Shown here one piece after another: positions 34,148-43,792 of a stretch of DNA of 45,200 nucleotides (position 1 is the first letter of the stretch; each line of letters opens with the position of its first letter). The DNA lies in assembly GCA_003228105.1 (NCBI GenBank), contig QGNN01000011.1:1-45200 (forward strand), in the 5' to 3' direction. A program made the position numbers and the translations under genes. The notes beneath the pieces were generated by a model that was given only the letters and a program-made list of their open reading frames with translations, was not told the DNA's origin and searched no databases. Origin of the DNA: Chloroflexota bacterium (lineage in GTDB: Bacteria > Chloroflexota > Dehalococcoidia > Lucifugimonadales > UBA826).

Positions 34148-35005
34148 TTGGTAGAACAAAAACTTCAATTGCCAGTATCAATATCTGGGAAGAATGCCTG
34201 GGATGTAGCGAGGGAAATATCTTTATCTGCAGGAGAAATACTGTTGGATTGGTGGCCAAAGTCGAAGGAAATATCTGATAAGGGTCAAAACGACATAGTC
34301 ACCAATGTAGACAGAGAATGTGAAGCGCATATTAGGGAGACCCTTGCAAGTTATTTTCCTGAACATGGAATTTTTGGGGAGGAAGAAAAGGGTGATGACC
34401 CCACAACAGGATGGACGTGGATCATTGACCCTATTGACGGTACCCAGAACTACGCTTGGGGAATTCCTTGTTTCTCCATTGTTATCGCTCTTGCAAAGGA
34501 TGGAGAAGTTGTAGCAGGGGTTAATTTCGACCCCATTAATAGAGAGATGTTCCATGCAGCTAGGGGAAAGGGGGCTTTCCTCAATGACAAAAAGATACAA
34601 GTAAGTGAGATCTTAAATTTCGAAGATGTAATAATGGTGACAGATCCGGCATATGGCCCTGTAGAAGGAACTACAGACACTCTACAAATGCTGAGAAAAA
34701 TTTGGCCTTCCTTAAAAACTGCCCGAATGATCGGCTCCTCAGCTCTGTCGATATCTTATGTGGCGGCTGGGAGAATGGATATTTTTGTACACCATCGTCT
34801 CCAACCTTACGACCAAGCGGCAGGAATTATACTGATGGAAGAAGCAGGGGGGCTGATAACAGACAGACAAGGAAACAGGGCTCAACTTTATTCGGATGGA
34901 TTAATAGCTTCTTCTTCAACAATTCACCAGCAGTTCATGGAAAGAACAAAACACTTACAGTGGAGAAAACCATCCAGTAGGGCACTTAATCCTAGGGAGA
35001 GGTAG
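34148..35005 (+). CDS. Inositol monophosphatase family protein
   Basis: A 285-residue member of the lithium-sensitive phosphatase family. It shows the metal sites GEEEKG, WIIDPIDGTQNYAWGIPCFS and, near the C-terminus, YDQAAGIILMEEAGG. Known members dephosphorylate inositol phosphate, histidinol phosphate (HisN), fructose-bisphosphate or PAP; without his genes nearby the substrate is open. The start is a TTG at 34148 with TTAGAGG upstream. The next gene, an HtrA-like protease, follows nine bases later in the same direction. Confidence 0.88.
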   Translation: MVEQKLQLPVSISGKNAWDVAREISLSAGEILLDWWPKSKEISDKGQNDIVTNVDRECEAHIRETLASYFPEHGIFGEEEKGDDPTTGWTWIIDPIDGTQNYAWGIPCFSIVIALAKDGEVVAGVNFDPINREMFHAARGKGAFLNDKKIQVSEILNFEDVIMVTDPAYGPVEGTTDTLQMLRKIWPSLKTARMIGSSALSISYVAAGRMDIFVHHRLQPYDQAAGIILMEEAGGLITDRQGNRAQLYSDGLIASSSTIHQQFMERTKHLQWRKPSSRALNPRER

Positions 35006-35013
35006 TAAAAAAT

Positions 35014-36213
35014 ATGAACAAGGTTGTTGGGATTCTATTAATAATATTGTGGTTATTAGTGGCTTGTAATCAGAGAGAAAATACCGCTCAATTGACGATA
35101 ACAGAAATTTCCACTCCAAGCATTGAGAGACTAAAAAAAGCCTCAAGTGAGGAGGACAAGCTATTGTTATCATCTGCTGATAGGGATATAGAAACCCCAG
35201 CAGAGGTGGCTCCAGGTGTTCCACCACCATTAGATATTTCACCGTCAGCCATTGCAGATTTGATATCGGTTTCTCAGAATGACGATGCTATGACTACTGT
35301 TGAGGTTGTCCGAGAGTTAGCCCCTTCCGTGGTTCAGATATCCACTGATACAGCTGTGATCAGGCTAGCCAACCAGATTGTTCCTCAAACTGGGGTAGGA
35401 TCGGGGATTATACTTGATAAGGCGGGTAACATACTGACAAACAATCACGTCGTGGAAGGTGCAGATCTTGTGACTGTCACTTTAAATGATGGTCGTTCTT
35501 ATCCTGCAATATTAGTTGGGAGTGATAATATCACCGACTTAGCTGTAATAAAGATATCGGCGGCCAAGCTGAATCCTGCAAAATTCGGTAAATCTTCAGA
35601 TTTGCAAGTCGGTGAGGATGTTATCGCCGTTGGTCACGCCTTAGGCCTCAAAGGAGGGCCTACTGTGAGTAAAGGTGTCGTCAGCGCTCTTGAACGTACC
35701 ATACAAACGGATGCCCAAAAAGCCATGGTTGATCTCATACAAACAGACGCCTCGATCAATCCAGGCAATAGCGGGGGCCCTTTGGCCAATAGCAGAGGAG
35801 AAGTTATAGGAATCAACACGGCAATCATTGATGGGAGTAATGGAATTGGGTTTGCCATAAATATTGATGATGCACATGTGGTGGTTGATCAAATACTGGC
35901 TTTTGGAAATGTACGCCGAGGATTTTTAGGAATTACCCCCTTTAATGTAACCGATTCAATAAGAGAACAGATAAACTTGCCTGTTTCAGATGGTGTCATT
36001 ATTGCCGGAGTAGTGAATGGGTTTCCGGCTGAAGAGTCAGGCTTACAACCTGAGGATGTGATTGTCATGTTGAATAAAATCTCTATCGAAAATTCCGGAG
36101 ATCTTTCCAAATTCCTATTGGATAATCCTCCTGGTTCGGAGGTAGAGGTACGGTTTTATAGACGCGGAGAACTAAAGAACGTGGAGTTGGTTTTAGCGGA
36201 TAAACCAGAGTAA
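35014..36213 (+). CDS. HtrA/Deg-family serine protease, lipoprotein
   Basis: A 399-residue trypsin-like Deg protease for envelope protein quality control. The signal ends in the lipobox LVAC (Cys18), so it is anchored outside the cytoplasmic membrane. An 80-residue low-complexity linker follows. The catalytic triad is His145 (LTNNHVVEGA), Asp175 (ITDLAVIK) and Ser253 (NPGNSGGPL). One PDZ domain occupies about residues 300-395 (GFPAEESGLQPEDVIVMLNK). It lies upstream of the cytochrome c maturation genes, and may act on envelope proteins generally. Confidence 0.94.
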   Translation: MNKVVGILLIILWLLVACNQRENTAQLTITEISTPSIERLKKASSEEDKLLLSSADRDIETPAEVAPGVPPPLDISPSAIADLISVSQNDDAMTTVEVVRELAPSVVQISTDTAVIRLANQIVPQTGVGSGIILDKAGNILTNNHVVEGADLVTVTLNDGRSYPAILVGSDNITDLAVIKISAAKLNPAKFGKSSDLQVGEDVIAVGHALGLKGGPTVSKGVVSALERTIQTDAQKAMVDLIQTDASINPGNSGGPLANSRGEVIGINTAIIDGSNGIGFAINIDDAHVVVDQILAFGNVRRGFLGITPFNVTDSIREQINLPVSDGVIIAGVVNGFPAEESGLQPEDVIVMLNKISIENSGDLSKFLLDNPPGSEVEVRFYRRGELKNVELVLADKPE

Positions 36214-36339
36214 ATGATTTGAGGTAAAAATGAAGGATTATTTACCCTTGATCGTTTTAGGGACTACTGCTCCGCATAATATTGGGTGATAATTGTAGAA
36301 AAGTTTTTATTGTGAAATCTCCACAGCTTGCGAAAAAAT

Positions 36340-36837
36340 ATGCGTCTTAGTTTGATAAGTCCCCTGAGTTTGTTATTTTTATTTCTTAGTACTGCTTGCT
36401 TCGCCGCAAACTCTGACTTCGTCTCTAAGGAAGAAAAAAAGATAAACCATCTTAATGGTGTCCTAATGTGCCCAGTTTGCCCTGGAGAATCTATAGATCA
36501 ATCCCAAAATGAAATCGCGTCAAATATGAGAATGATTGTTAAAGGTTTAGTAGAGGAAGGAAAATCAGAAGATGAAATAAAGGCTTATTTTGTTGGGAGA
36601 TACGGTCCTGTAATTCTTCTAGAACCAGCCACATCGGGGATAAGTCTCTATGCTTGGATTATCCCTCCGGTGGCTCTGGGTTTTGCTATTATCGTTGTGA
36701 TAGTTGCCTTGGGTGTGATGAGGAGAAAACAAAAATCCACTGGCCCAGACCAGCCATATAATTTGAGGGCAGAAGCTATTTCTATTGAGGAAAAGGAAAA
36801 ATATTTCCCTGTGATAGATCGAATATCTAATGAATGA
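36340..36837 (+). CDS. ccmH: Cytochrome c maturation protein CcmH/CycL
   Basis: CcmH keeps apocytochrome c cysteines reduced before heme attachment. After a signal peptide (MRLSLISPLSLLFLFLS, cleavage near ACFA) the protein has LNGVLMCPVCPGESIDQSQNEIA with the reactive CPVC pair, then a region GRYGPVILLEP typical of the family. One membrane helix (about residues 100-122) and a short tail follow. I prefer the ATG at 36340 to the TTG at 36328 because it gives a standard signal peptide. It starts the block with CcmF and the CcmI-like protein. The ccmA-E and ccmG genes are not in the window. Confidence 0.88.
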   Translation: MRLSLISPLSLLFLFLSTACFAANSDFVSKEEKKINHLNGVLMCPVCPGESIDQSQNEIASNMRMIVKGLVEEGKSEDEIKAYFVGRYGPVILLEPATSGISLYAWIIPPVALGFAIIVVIVALGVMRRKQKSTGPDQPYNLRAEAISIEEKEKYFPVIDRISNE

Positions 36838-36874
36838 TTTACAGTCAAAATTCCGTGACAATGGTGTTTCTTAA

Positions 36875-38875
36875 ATGGTAGAACTCGGACAAATTGCGCT
36901 TATTCTTTCTTTTATGATGGCAGGATATTCTACGATTGTGGGGTTTGCTGGTGGGATGCTGAATGGTAGGGATCTTGCAGCAAGTGCACGGTGGGGATTT
37001 TATTCTATATCTCCTTTGCTTCTCTTAGCTACAGCAGCCCTAATTTATGCTTTTGTTATAAATGATTTTTCTGTTAAATACGTTGCGGAAAACAGCAATA
37101 TAGCAATGCCTAAAGCTTATGCATGGGTTGCTTTCTATTCTGGAAATGCGGGTTCCCTTTTATACATATCACTGGCATTTTCAATAATGGCTGGTATTGC
37201 CATTAGAATTGTTAACAGTAAGTTGCCATATACATCTCCTTATGCGCTGGGTGTAATGAGTATGGTCTTGCTGTTCTTTTTAGCAGTTATTTTGTTTTTG
37301 GCTAATCCTTTAGATCAACATCAGGTTCCTCTTGAAGATGGACAAGGAATGAATCCTCTGTTAATTCATTTTGGCATGTTTATACACCCACCTTTTCAAA
37401 TGCTGGGCCTTATTTCGGTCGCTTTACCATTTTCTATTGCGATTGGAGCTTTATTGGCCGGAAGAGGAGGTCGAGATGAATGGGTTGACCAAGGTAGGCT
37501 TTGGGGAATGGTGTCGTGGTTATTACTCACAACGGGACTATTGCTGGGCGCTTGGTGGGCGTATACCATATTAGGTTGGGGTGGATATTGGGCTTGGGAT
37601 CCTGTAGAAAATTCAGCGTTGATGCCGTGGTTAGCAATGACCGCTTTTGTACATTCAATAATGGTTCAGAAGCGACGTGGAATGTTTCGCATGTGGAATA
37701 TGGTGCTAATTATCGTAAGTTTCGCAATGGCTCAGATGGGTATGTTTATTAATCGTGGTGGCCCGGTGCCTTCGGTGCATTCGTTCGCTGAATCTACTAT
37801 GGGATGGGTTTTTCTTGCGGTAATGGCGGCCACTTTGTTCATTTCCGTAGCTATTTTTATATTTCGATATGACACTTTGAAAAGCCGATCGGGATTGGAT
37901 TCAATAATCTCCAGAGAATCAGCTTTTTTAGCCCAAAATGTTCTTTTTCTACTTATAGCTTTAGTAACCCTCTGGGGCACCATATTTCCCATATTCTCGG
38001 AAGCTGTGGATGACACTACCATGACCATTGGTCAACCATTTTTTAACAAAGTTAACGGGCCTCTTATGCTTTTGCTAATTCTTTTGATGGGGATTGGGCC
38101 CGTACTTCCTTGGAGAAAAGCTGGGTGGGTTTCAATAAACAAGATGTTGCGCCTACCTTTCGTGGTTGCATCTCTGGTATTGATATCAAGTCTGATAAGT
38201 GGAATAACGCAATATTGGGTTCTTATATCTTTCGTGGTATGTAGTGTATCTATCACAACAGTGTGCCAGGAATTAATAAGAGGAACTAGATCAAGACATT
38301 CACATGGAGAAAATTGGGTTTTATCGTTCTTTTCTTTGATCGGGGCGAATCGACCTAGATACGGCGGGTATATAGTTCACTTGAGCATAGTTATGCTCGC
38401 TATCGGTATAACAGCTTCCTCCTTTTATGATGTTCAAAAAGACGTTGTTATGAAGCCAGGAGACTCTGAGGTTTTGGGAAAATATACTTTCAAATATATT
38501 GATGTGTCAGAAAAAACATACTCGGATAGGATGGAAGAAACGGCTAAATTCCAAGTGTGGTCAGGTGATAATTATATTGGATATATGTATCCCTACCGTG
38601 CCGTTTACCCTGAATTTCAAATAGCTGCTACCAGGGGGGCCATACATAGCACGATATTGGAAGATTTTTATCTTGTTCCCTCAGAATTTCAAGAGGATGG
38701 ACAGGCAGTGTTTAGGGTATTAATAAACCCATTGGTTTTATGGATGTGGGCAGCTGGTCCGGTGTTAATTTTAGGAACTTTGATTTCCTTGTCGCCTAAC
38801 AATCGGGGTCATAGGAAAAGAGTCAGTTTGCCATCCATGGATGTGGATCAAAGCCCTTTGGGAAGGGCAAAGTAA
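36875..38875 (+). CDS. ccmF: Heme lyase, CcmF/NrfE family
   Basis: A 666-residue polytopic protein, about 15 membrane helices, that ligates heme to apocytochrome c. The heme-handling tryptophan motif is WGGYWAWDPVENSALMPWL. Conserved His residues lie around it (IHPPFQMLG, PSVHSFAES), and the C-terminal periplasmic domain precedes the last helix. It follows ccmH by 37 bases, and its stop codon abuts the ATG of the next gene. The length is typical of the family. Confidence 0.94.
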   Translation: MVELGQIALILSFMMAGYSTIVGFAGGMLNGRDLAASARWGFYSISPLLLLATAALIYAFVINDFSVKYVAENSNIAMPKAYAWVAFYSGNAGSLLYISLAFSIMAGIAIRIVNSKLPYTSPYALGVMSMVLLFFLAVILFLANPLDQHQVPLEDGQGMNPLLIHFGMFIHPPFQMLGLISVALPFSIAIGALLAGRGGRDEWVDQGRLWGMVSWLLLTTGLLLGAWWAYTILGWGGYWAWDPVENSALMPWLAMTAFVHSIMVQKRRGMFRMWNMVLIIVSFAMAQMGMFINRGGPVPSVHSFAESTMGWVFLAVMAATLFISVAIFIFRYDTLKSRSGLDSIISRESAFLAQNVLFLLIALVTLWGTIFPIFSEAVDDTTMTIGQPFFNKVNGPLMLLLILLMGIGPVLPWRKAGWVSINKMLRLPFVVASLVLISSLISGITQYWVLISFVVCSVSITTVCQELIRGTRSRHSHGENWVLSFFSLIGANRPRYGGYIVHLSIVMLAIGITASSFYDVQKDVVMKPGDSEVLGKYTFKYIDVSEKTYSDRMEETAKFQVWSGDNYIGYMYPYRAVYPEFQIAATRGAIHSTILEDFYLVPSEFQEDGQAVFRVLINPLVLWMWAAGPVLILGTLISLSPNNRGHRKRVSLPSMDVDQSPLGRAK

Positions 38876-39253
38876 ATGCTGGTAGTGTCTGCTATTATCA
38901 TAAGTGTGATCCCTGCTATTTTGATTGCCTATCCAGTAATTAAAAAGATTGCCTCAAGAGCGCCACTTCCCGAAGATGAATCCTCTCTTCGTGCAGATTT
39001 AGAGAGAAGGTGGGAATCGGCCCTGGAAGGAATTCGGCATGCTGAGCTTGAGATGTCGATAGGCAATGTGAGTGAATCGGACTACCTATGGTTGAAACAG
39101 GTACACATGGCTGAGGCAGCAAATGTTTTAAAAACTTTGGAAATTTCTGCGGAAAAAGAAAGGTCGCTAATAGAGGAGATTTCTTCAGCAGCCAATACAA
39201 GATCACTTGATTCTTCCTTTAAAAATGCTCATGAAAAGGAAGATTGGGATTGA
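38876..39253 (+). CDS. Small membrane-anchored protein, CcmI-like
   Basis: A 125-residue protein with one N-terminal helix (LVVSAIIISVIPAILIAYPV) and a charged helical tail. The tail contains RHAELEMSIGNVSESDYLWLKQVHMAEAANVL, split between residues about 56-87. This resembles the short helical hairpin of CcmI/CycH proteins that present apocytochrome to the heme lyase. The assignment rests on position right after ccmF (adjacent stop/start) and on this pattern. It overlaps the next gene by ten bases. Confidence 0.6.
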   Translation: MLVVSAIIISVIPAILIAYPVIKKIASRAPLPEDESSLRADLERRWESALEGIRHAELEMSIGNVSESDYLWLKQVHMAEAANVLKTLEISAEKERSLIEEISSAANTRSLDSSFKNAHEKEDWD

Positions 39254-40424
39254 TAATACGAACATTTGTTGTAGTTGCCTTGCTACTATTTTTCCTCTTT
39301 CACATTGATACTTCATTTGCTGAGGAAATTGAAATAGACATAAAAGGCGAAATTGTTAACTTGACTCAAGGGGTAGGCGCTGGAGAAATGATTTCTGTGG
39401 CCTTACACGTTAGTTCCTTAGATTCTCTTCGAGAGACCGAACATACTTTTACTGATTCCAATAGCAGTTTTCAATTTGAATCTGTAGGATACAGCCCAGA
39501 AAACTTGTATGGCTTATCCACATATATAAGGGGGTTGTATATGTAAGTGACATAACTATTGAGGCAGGAATTGCAATATTTAGCTCCATATCAGTTTACG
39601 ATACGTCTACCGATGATGAGAGCATCTTTTTATCTAAAGGATCTTTTTCTATCACAGGTATCGATAGTTTGAATAGAAAAATTTCTATTTTGGAATTGGC
39701 AACTATCTCAAATAATTCGCAATTAACTTATGTGCGGGGTTCAGGACCAATGGATTTAATCAGATTTGGTATACCTGAAGGTGCGACAAATTTTCTCTTT
39801 GATACTTTAATTCCAGCGGCAGAATATGTACAAGTAGATAAGGGATTTGCTCTTATTGCCTCTCTTCCTCCTGGGAGTCATGAAATTATGTATAGCTATG
39901 ATATTCCATACAACAGTCAACAGGCCGAGGTAGTCAAGTCTTGGAGGTATGGGGTTGAAAACGCCAGTATTTTATATCCCACTGATATGGTTAATATAAA
40001 CACAGATTTCGAGACAAAAAGCCAAGATACCATTGGTGGAAAAGCATACACAATTTTAGAATCGAAAAATATCACAAAAGGTGCGAAAACCACGATAGTT
40101 TTAAACGATCTGCCGACCCCAAAATTTTTGAATCGCATTTTTAATCAGTTTGGGCAAATGCGCTATGAATATACCGGTCCGATAGGTTTACTGTTGGTTT
40201 TGATCTCCATCGGAAGCATTGGTATTTTTAGTACCATCCGGTTACGCAATCACCGAGAATCTTGGCTTGCGGGGTCCAGTGAATCTCAAGTTATTTTGGA
40301 TCAAATAGCTGAGTTAGACAGGCGGTATGGTGAAGATAATTTAGACAACCGGCTATATATAGACCGGAGAGATTATCTGGTGAAAAGGCTGCAAACCATT
40401 TCTACAGAAACTGAGGTCGAATAG
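39244..40424 (+). pseudogene. Cytochrome c biogenesis-associated membrane protein, frameshifted
   Basis: Two frames form one protein. The first starts at a TTG (39244) with a signal peptide (FVVVALLLFFLFHIDTSFA) and a beta-sandwich-like part (IDIKGEIVNLTQGVGAG, TDSNSSFQFESV). It runs off after YGLSTY at about 39525 into a TAA at 39544-39546. The other frame resumes YKGVVYVSDITIEAG at 39525 and continues to 40424. The second part has a membrane helix (LLLVLISIGSIGIFSTIRL) and ends QIAELDRRYGEDNLDNRLYIDRRDYLVKRL, a CcmI-like helical hairpin. One missing base in the TATATA run explains the break. It could be a real frameshift, slippage or a sequence error. Exact function is unknown. Confidence 0.75.
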
Positions 40425-40523
40425 GGGAGCTGTTTTGATAAAGTTCGTGTATTGTAAGAAGTGGTTTTTATTTGAAATGGCTCAATTAATAGAACTAAAA
40501 ACATAGAGATATTTTAGAATAAA

Positions 40524-40766
40524 ATGATAAACACAATAATTCTAACCGGTTCATGTCCTAGGTGTGGCACTGGGACTCTAACCAATGATGAAGACATGTT
40601 CGGGGTAAGGCTTTTTTGTGTGATGTGCGGACACAATAGAGATCTAGGAAAATTACCTGTAAAGGTTAAAAATATTCGTGATCTAGTATTGGCAGTGTTA
40701 GAAAGTGATCGTATTGCTCTTCAAAAACAGAGGGTGGCCACCTATCCCCCCTCAATATATGGTTAG
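40524..40766 (+). CDS. Small zinc-ribbon protein
   Basis: An 80-residue protein with two CxxC knuckles, CPRCGTGTL and CVMCGHNRD, spaced 17 residues apart between the first Cys of each pair, a zinc ribbon. A helical tail follows (IRDLVLAVLESDRIAL). Such small ribbons occur in nucleic-acid binding or as scaffolds; the role is unknown. It begins 99 bases after the frameshifted gene and converges on the wrecked metallo-beta-lactamase. Confidence 0.65.
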   Translation: MINTIILTGSCPRCGTGTLTNDEDMFGVRLFCVMCGHNRDLGKLPVKVKNIRDLVLAVLESDRIALQKQRVATYPPSIYG

Positions 40767-40782
40767 ATTGGTTGCATAACTT

Positions 40783-41456
40783 CTAGGCTATAGGCCTGTA
40801 GGATCGCTTGGATCCTACTTTTATAATTTCTCCAAAATCGGGTTTGGGAAAGTGCCCAGATGCAATCAGGGCGTGTTCTTTTTCTATGAAGTTTGCTCCA
40901 CCTGTGGAGGTATATGGGCTGCATCTCCCACAATAACTGTTTTGCCCCATCTGAATCTATAAGTAGACTGGTGTGGCCTGGGGCATGTCCAGGGGTTGGT
41001 ATGGTAACAACCCATTCAGTTAAAGATATTTCTCCTTCCAACAGGTATAAATTTCCGCTCGATAGTAAGGGTTGGACCTGTTCTTCTAAATAGTTGGATG
41101 CCGGGTTATTGATCATATGACTAAACACTTCCCAGTCAGATTTTCTGACCATATGCTGGGTTTTAGGGAATGTTTGCTTCCAAACCTCGTTGTCTTTGGT
41201 CATATTTGTATCTACATGATCTAAATTAAGGTGCGTCAGGAAAACAATGTCTATGTCCACTGGTCCTGATTGGAAATGACTCCAGCTCTGACAGTAAGAT
41301 TTCACGAATAGGCTGTTTGATATGGTGGTCCAGTTTTCCTAGCCTGGTATTTACTAGTATGGTTTTATCGGCTCCTTCGATTAGAAAAGAACCAATATTC
41401 ATTTCAAATTCCGGATCAGAATAACTGAGGTATGGTTCCCATGATTTAATAGCCAA
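40783..41456 (-). pseudogene. Metallo-beta-lactamase fold hydrolase, multiply frameshifted
   Basis: The minus strand shows MBL-fold pieces in three frames. They are MNIGSFLIEGADKTILVNT, then after a shift near 41275 VDIDIVFLTHLNLDHVD, then TPGHAPGHTSLLID. A further shift near 40945 gives VIVGDAAHIPPQVEQT, and after another, with apparent loss of about 20 codons, HALIASGHFPKPDFGEIIKVG. The metal motif HxHxDH reads HLNLDH, its second His replaced by Asn. The N-terminus also looks short. All this points to a decayed gene. Homologues are generic MBL hydrolases of unknown substrate. Confidence 0.8.
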
Positions 41457-41474
41457 TTCTGTTACTTGTAAACA

Positions 41475-41936
41475 CTAGCGGGTTACGGTTTGGGGATACC
41501 AAAGCTCAAAACCCATGGATCTGAAATTTGTAATGTTTTTGGCCTGAGCAGAGGAATAGATATCCAGATATCTGGTGTTTAATTCTGAGAATACGTAGCC
41601 TGATGCATTAATAGGCGAAGGATTAAAAATGTACGGTTCAAATTCAGGTTGTTTGTACCACTCCACTTTTGAGCTACCGTTCCACAAACCTACAAGTCGG
41701 CCGGAGGCACTATTCGATAGGAAAGTGAAAAATTGTCCTTCTGTCGAAGCATCGGGGCTAATCGCTCTGATGCCCGGTAGGAGAAGTTCAGAGTTTGAGT
41801 CGTCTGGTTCTACCCTATCAAGATATATTCCCTCATCGTAGACGATGTACAACTTTTCGTAAGTGCAGCTAATTATACAAACCAGGAGAATCGCCCAAAA
41901 TACAATTTTTAGCCATTGACTAAATTGGGTGCCCAT
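41475..41936 (-). CDS. Putative lipoprotein, unknown
   Basis: From the ATG at 41936 a 153-residue protein starts with a helix and lipobox (WLKIVFWAILLVCIISC), then a soluble part rich in Ser and aromatic residues. It contains LPGIRAISPDASTEGQFFTF and ISCTYEKLYIVYDEG. No family is recognised. The frame extends 18 codons upstream into the LLM gene, but the signal peptide argues for the internal ATG; no clear ribosome binding site precedes it. It is followed by the decayed MBL gene. Confidence 0.55.
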   Translation of the reverse strand: MGTQFSQWLKIVFWAILLVCIISCTYEKLYIVYDEGIYLDRVEPDDSNSELLLPGIRAISPDASTEGQFFTFLSNSASGRLVGLWNGSSKVEWYKQPEFEPYIFNPSPINASGYVFSELNTRYLDIYSSAQAKNITNFRSMGFELWYPQTVTR

Positions 41937-41952
41937 TAGAGAAAGGGAAGGC

Positions 41953-42897
41953 TCAGCCACTGTGATAACGAGGTACGATGTGCTTTCCAAGCAAATTCAT
42001 TTGGTCGAATGTCATTTCAGGAGGACAAGCCGACCGCAAAGTAAATTTAGTTGCGCCGGCTTTAATAAAATCGTCTAGAAGATTGACCAGAATGTCTGGT
42101 GGCCCAAAGGCGGTAACGTCTTTCAGATCAACATCTTTTCTTCGCACAACGTTGTAATTCTCCGCCAGTTTTTCAGCCTCTTTGCGAGTTTCTGCAAAAC
42201 AGAAGCTTATTAATGCCCCATAATGGTCATCTTCTATGTGATTTCCGTATTCGAGAGCCTTTTCTTTTATTTTTGGAACACTTACAGATACTTCCTCAGC
42301 AGTTGCATAGGAAACTAGCCAACCATCGCCTATTTTCGCTGTTCTGTTGATAGCAGGCTCACTCCTTCCTCCAAACCAAATTGGCGGCAAATTTTTTTGA
42401 ACTGGTTTTGGTTCAATAGAAACATTACTGAGAGTAAAATGATTACCTTTGTAGCTGACATTGTTGCCAGACCATAGAAGGCGCATAATTTCTACAGATT
42501 CTTCTGTCCTTCCCACACGTGATTTTTTATCGGTACCGCAGGCTTCATAGTCATTTTCTGTTTCCGGCCCCAAACCTACTGCAGGTAACGATCTACCGTT
42601 GGACAAATAGTCTAATGTAGCAATTTCTTTTGCGAGAATTGTAGGATTTCTTAGCGCCAAACCGATCACGCTGGTACCGAATTTTAATTTCTCCGTAAGG
42701 GCAGCGACAAACGACATTGCTACTACGGTTTCTAAGGTGAAAGTTTCCGATATTATGCGGTCAGTGAACCAAAGCGAATCAATATCCAATTTCTCCATTT
42801 CAGTAACATAGTCTCCAAGCTGGGAAGGATCATTATTTGGGAACGGCCAGCCTGATATAGCCATGCCAATTCTAACCTTGTCATATTTTGTAATCAT
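41953..42897 (-). CDS. LLM-class (luciferase-like) flavin-dependent oxidoreductase
   Basis: A 314-residue bacterial-luciferase-family enzyme using FMN or F420. Landmarks are DSLWFTDRII, LKFGTSVIGLALRNPTILAKEIATLDYLSNGRS (split over residues about 72-104), VGLGPETENDYEACG, RTEESVEIMRLLWSG and PPIWFGGRSEPAINRTAKIGDGWL. In F420-linked members the same layout holds; cofactor choice cannot be decided from sequence here. SAR202-type genomes carry many such paralogues, proposed to oxidise recalcitrant organic matter. The haloacid dehalogenase gene precedes it by 17 bases. Confidence 0.88.
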   Translation of the reverse strand: MITKYDKVRIGMAISGWPFPNNDPSQLGDYVTEMEKLDIDSLWFTDRIISETFTLETVVAMSFVAALTEKLKFGTSVIGLALRNPTILAKEIATLDYLSNGRSLPAVGLGPETENDYEACGTDKKSRVGRTEESVEIMRLLWSGNNVSYKGNHFTLSNVSIEPKPVQKNLPPIWFGGRSEPAINRTAKIGDGWLVSYATAEEVSVSVPKIKEKALEYGNHIEDDHYGALISFCFAETRKEAEKLAENYNVVRRKDVDLKDVTAFGPPDILVNLLDDFIKAGATKFTLRSACPPEMTFDQMNLLGKHIVPRYHSG

Positions 42898-42913
42898 CTA
42901 CCCTTATCCTTCA

Positions 42914-43624
42914 TTAAACCTCTAAAGTTTCACAAAGTTCGTAAAAGTTTTTAGTTGTGATGTCGGGAACAAAATCAGATTCGTCATAGGGCAAATCGTA
43001 GCGATTAACATATGCCCCCCTAAACCCACTATGTCTTGCTCCCAAAATATCGAAAGAATGCGCGGCCACCATCATAATCTGTTGAGGCTCTAGATTTAAC
43101 TTTTTTGCAGCAAATCTATACACAGATGGATGAGGTTTAAATTGGCTAACAGTCTCCGCAGACAGAATCTGGTCGAAATCTATTCCGATCCTGTTTTTTG
43201 CCAGGTGTTCTAGGTGGTGCTGTTCACCATTTGAAAGCATAACCAATCTGTATTTGCTCGACAGTCTTATTAATCCATCAACCGCGTCTTTAAATGGGAT
43301 CAATAGTTGATAAGCTTTCATGAATTCATCTAAATTTTCAGATCTGAAATCAACTTTTAAGCTTCGCAATGTGTACATTAATGCCTTTCTTTTGATCGTT
43401 AAATAACCGCTGTGCCCAAGCATAAGCATGTTGTCTTGGTATTGCTCGATTCTTTGTCTTAATCTCCACTGAGCCCACACGTTTTCTCCGGTTAAGGTAG
43501 GTGGAGCATCGCAATCTGTCAGCAAAAGGTTGAGAGGAGGAATCAAACTTCCCGCTAGGTCAAGAATGGTTCCAAAAATATCGAATGTGAGTGTGGTAAC
43601 GGAATCTAAATTGGCGGAAGACAT
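42914..43624 (-). CDS. Type II (S)-2-haloacid dehalogenase-like HAD protein
   Basis: A 236-residue HAD-superfamily protein. The nucleophile is Asp15 in TFDIFGTILD, motif II is MLSNGEQHHLEH, motif III Lys is in SQFKPHPSVYRFAAKKL, and MVAAHSFDILGARHSGFRGAYVNR carries the final acidic region. The FDxFGT opening and layout match L-2-haloacid dehalogenases, which hydrolyse short 2-haloacids by an Asp ester. A phosphatase role cannot be excluded. It forms a close pair with the LLM oxidoreductase downstream. Confidence 0.85.
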   Translation of the reverse strand: MSSANLDSVTTLTFDIFGTILDLAGSLIPPLNLLLTDCDAPPTLTGENVWAQWRLRQRIEQYQDNMLMLGHSGYLTIKRKALMYTLRSLKVDFRSENLDEFMKAYQLLIPFKDAVDGLIRLSSKYRLVMLSNGEQHHLEHLAKNRIGIDFDQILSAETVSQFKPHPSVYRFAAKKLNLEPQQIMMVAAHSFDILGARHSGFRGAYVNRYDLPYDESDFVPDITTKNFYELCETLEV

Positions 43625-43792
43625 TTCAATGGTCTCCTCAAAGTATAGTTATTAATAAACATTGTAGTTTAGTAGCCAAAAGTCGAATTTGAAAGTAATT
43701 GCCTGGGTAAAACTTAACCTTAATCCTCGTTGTACAACCAGAGCCTGTGGGCGTACCAGGTCGATGTAAATGCGGTTGGTATGAAGTTTCCA

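Noticed and set aside
39514-39522. Perfect E. coli-type DnaA box TTATCCACA
   Set aside because: It is a single copy inside a coding sequence with no other boxes nearby, so chance is the best explanation.
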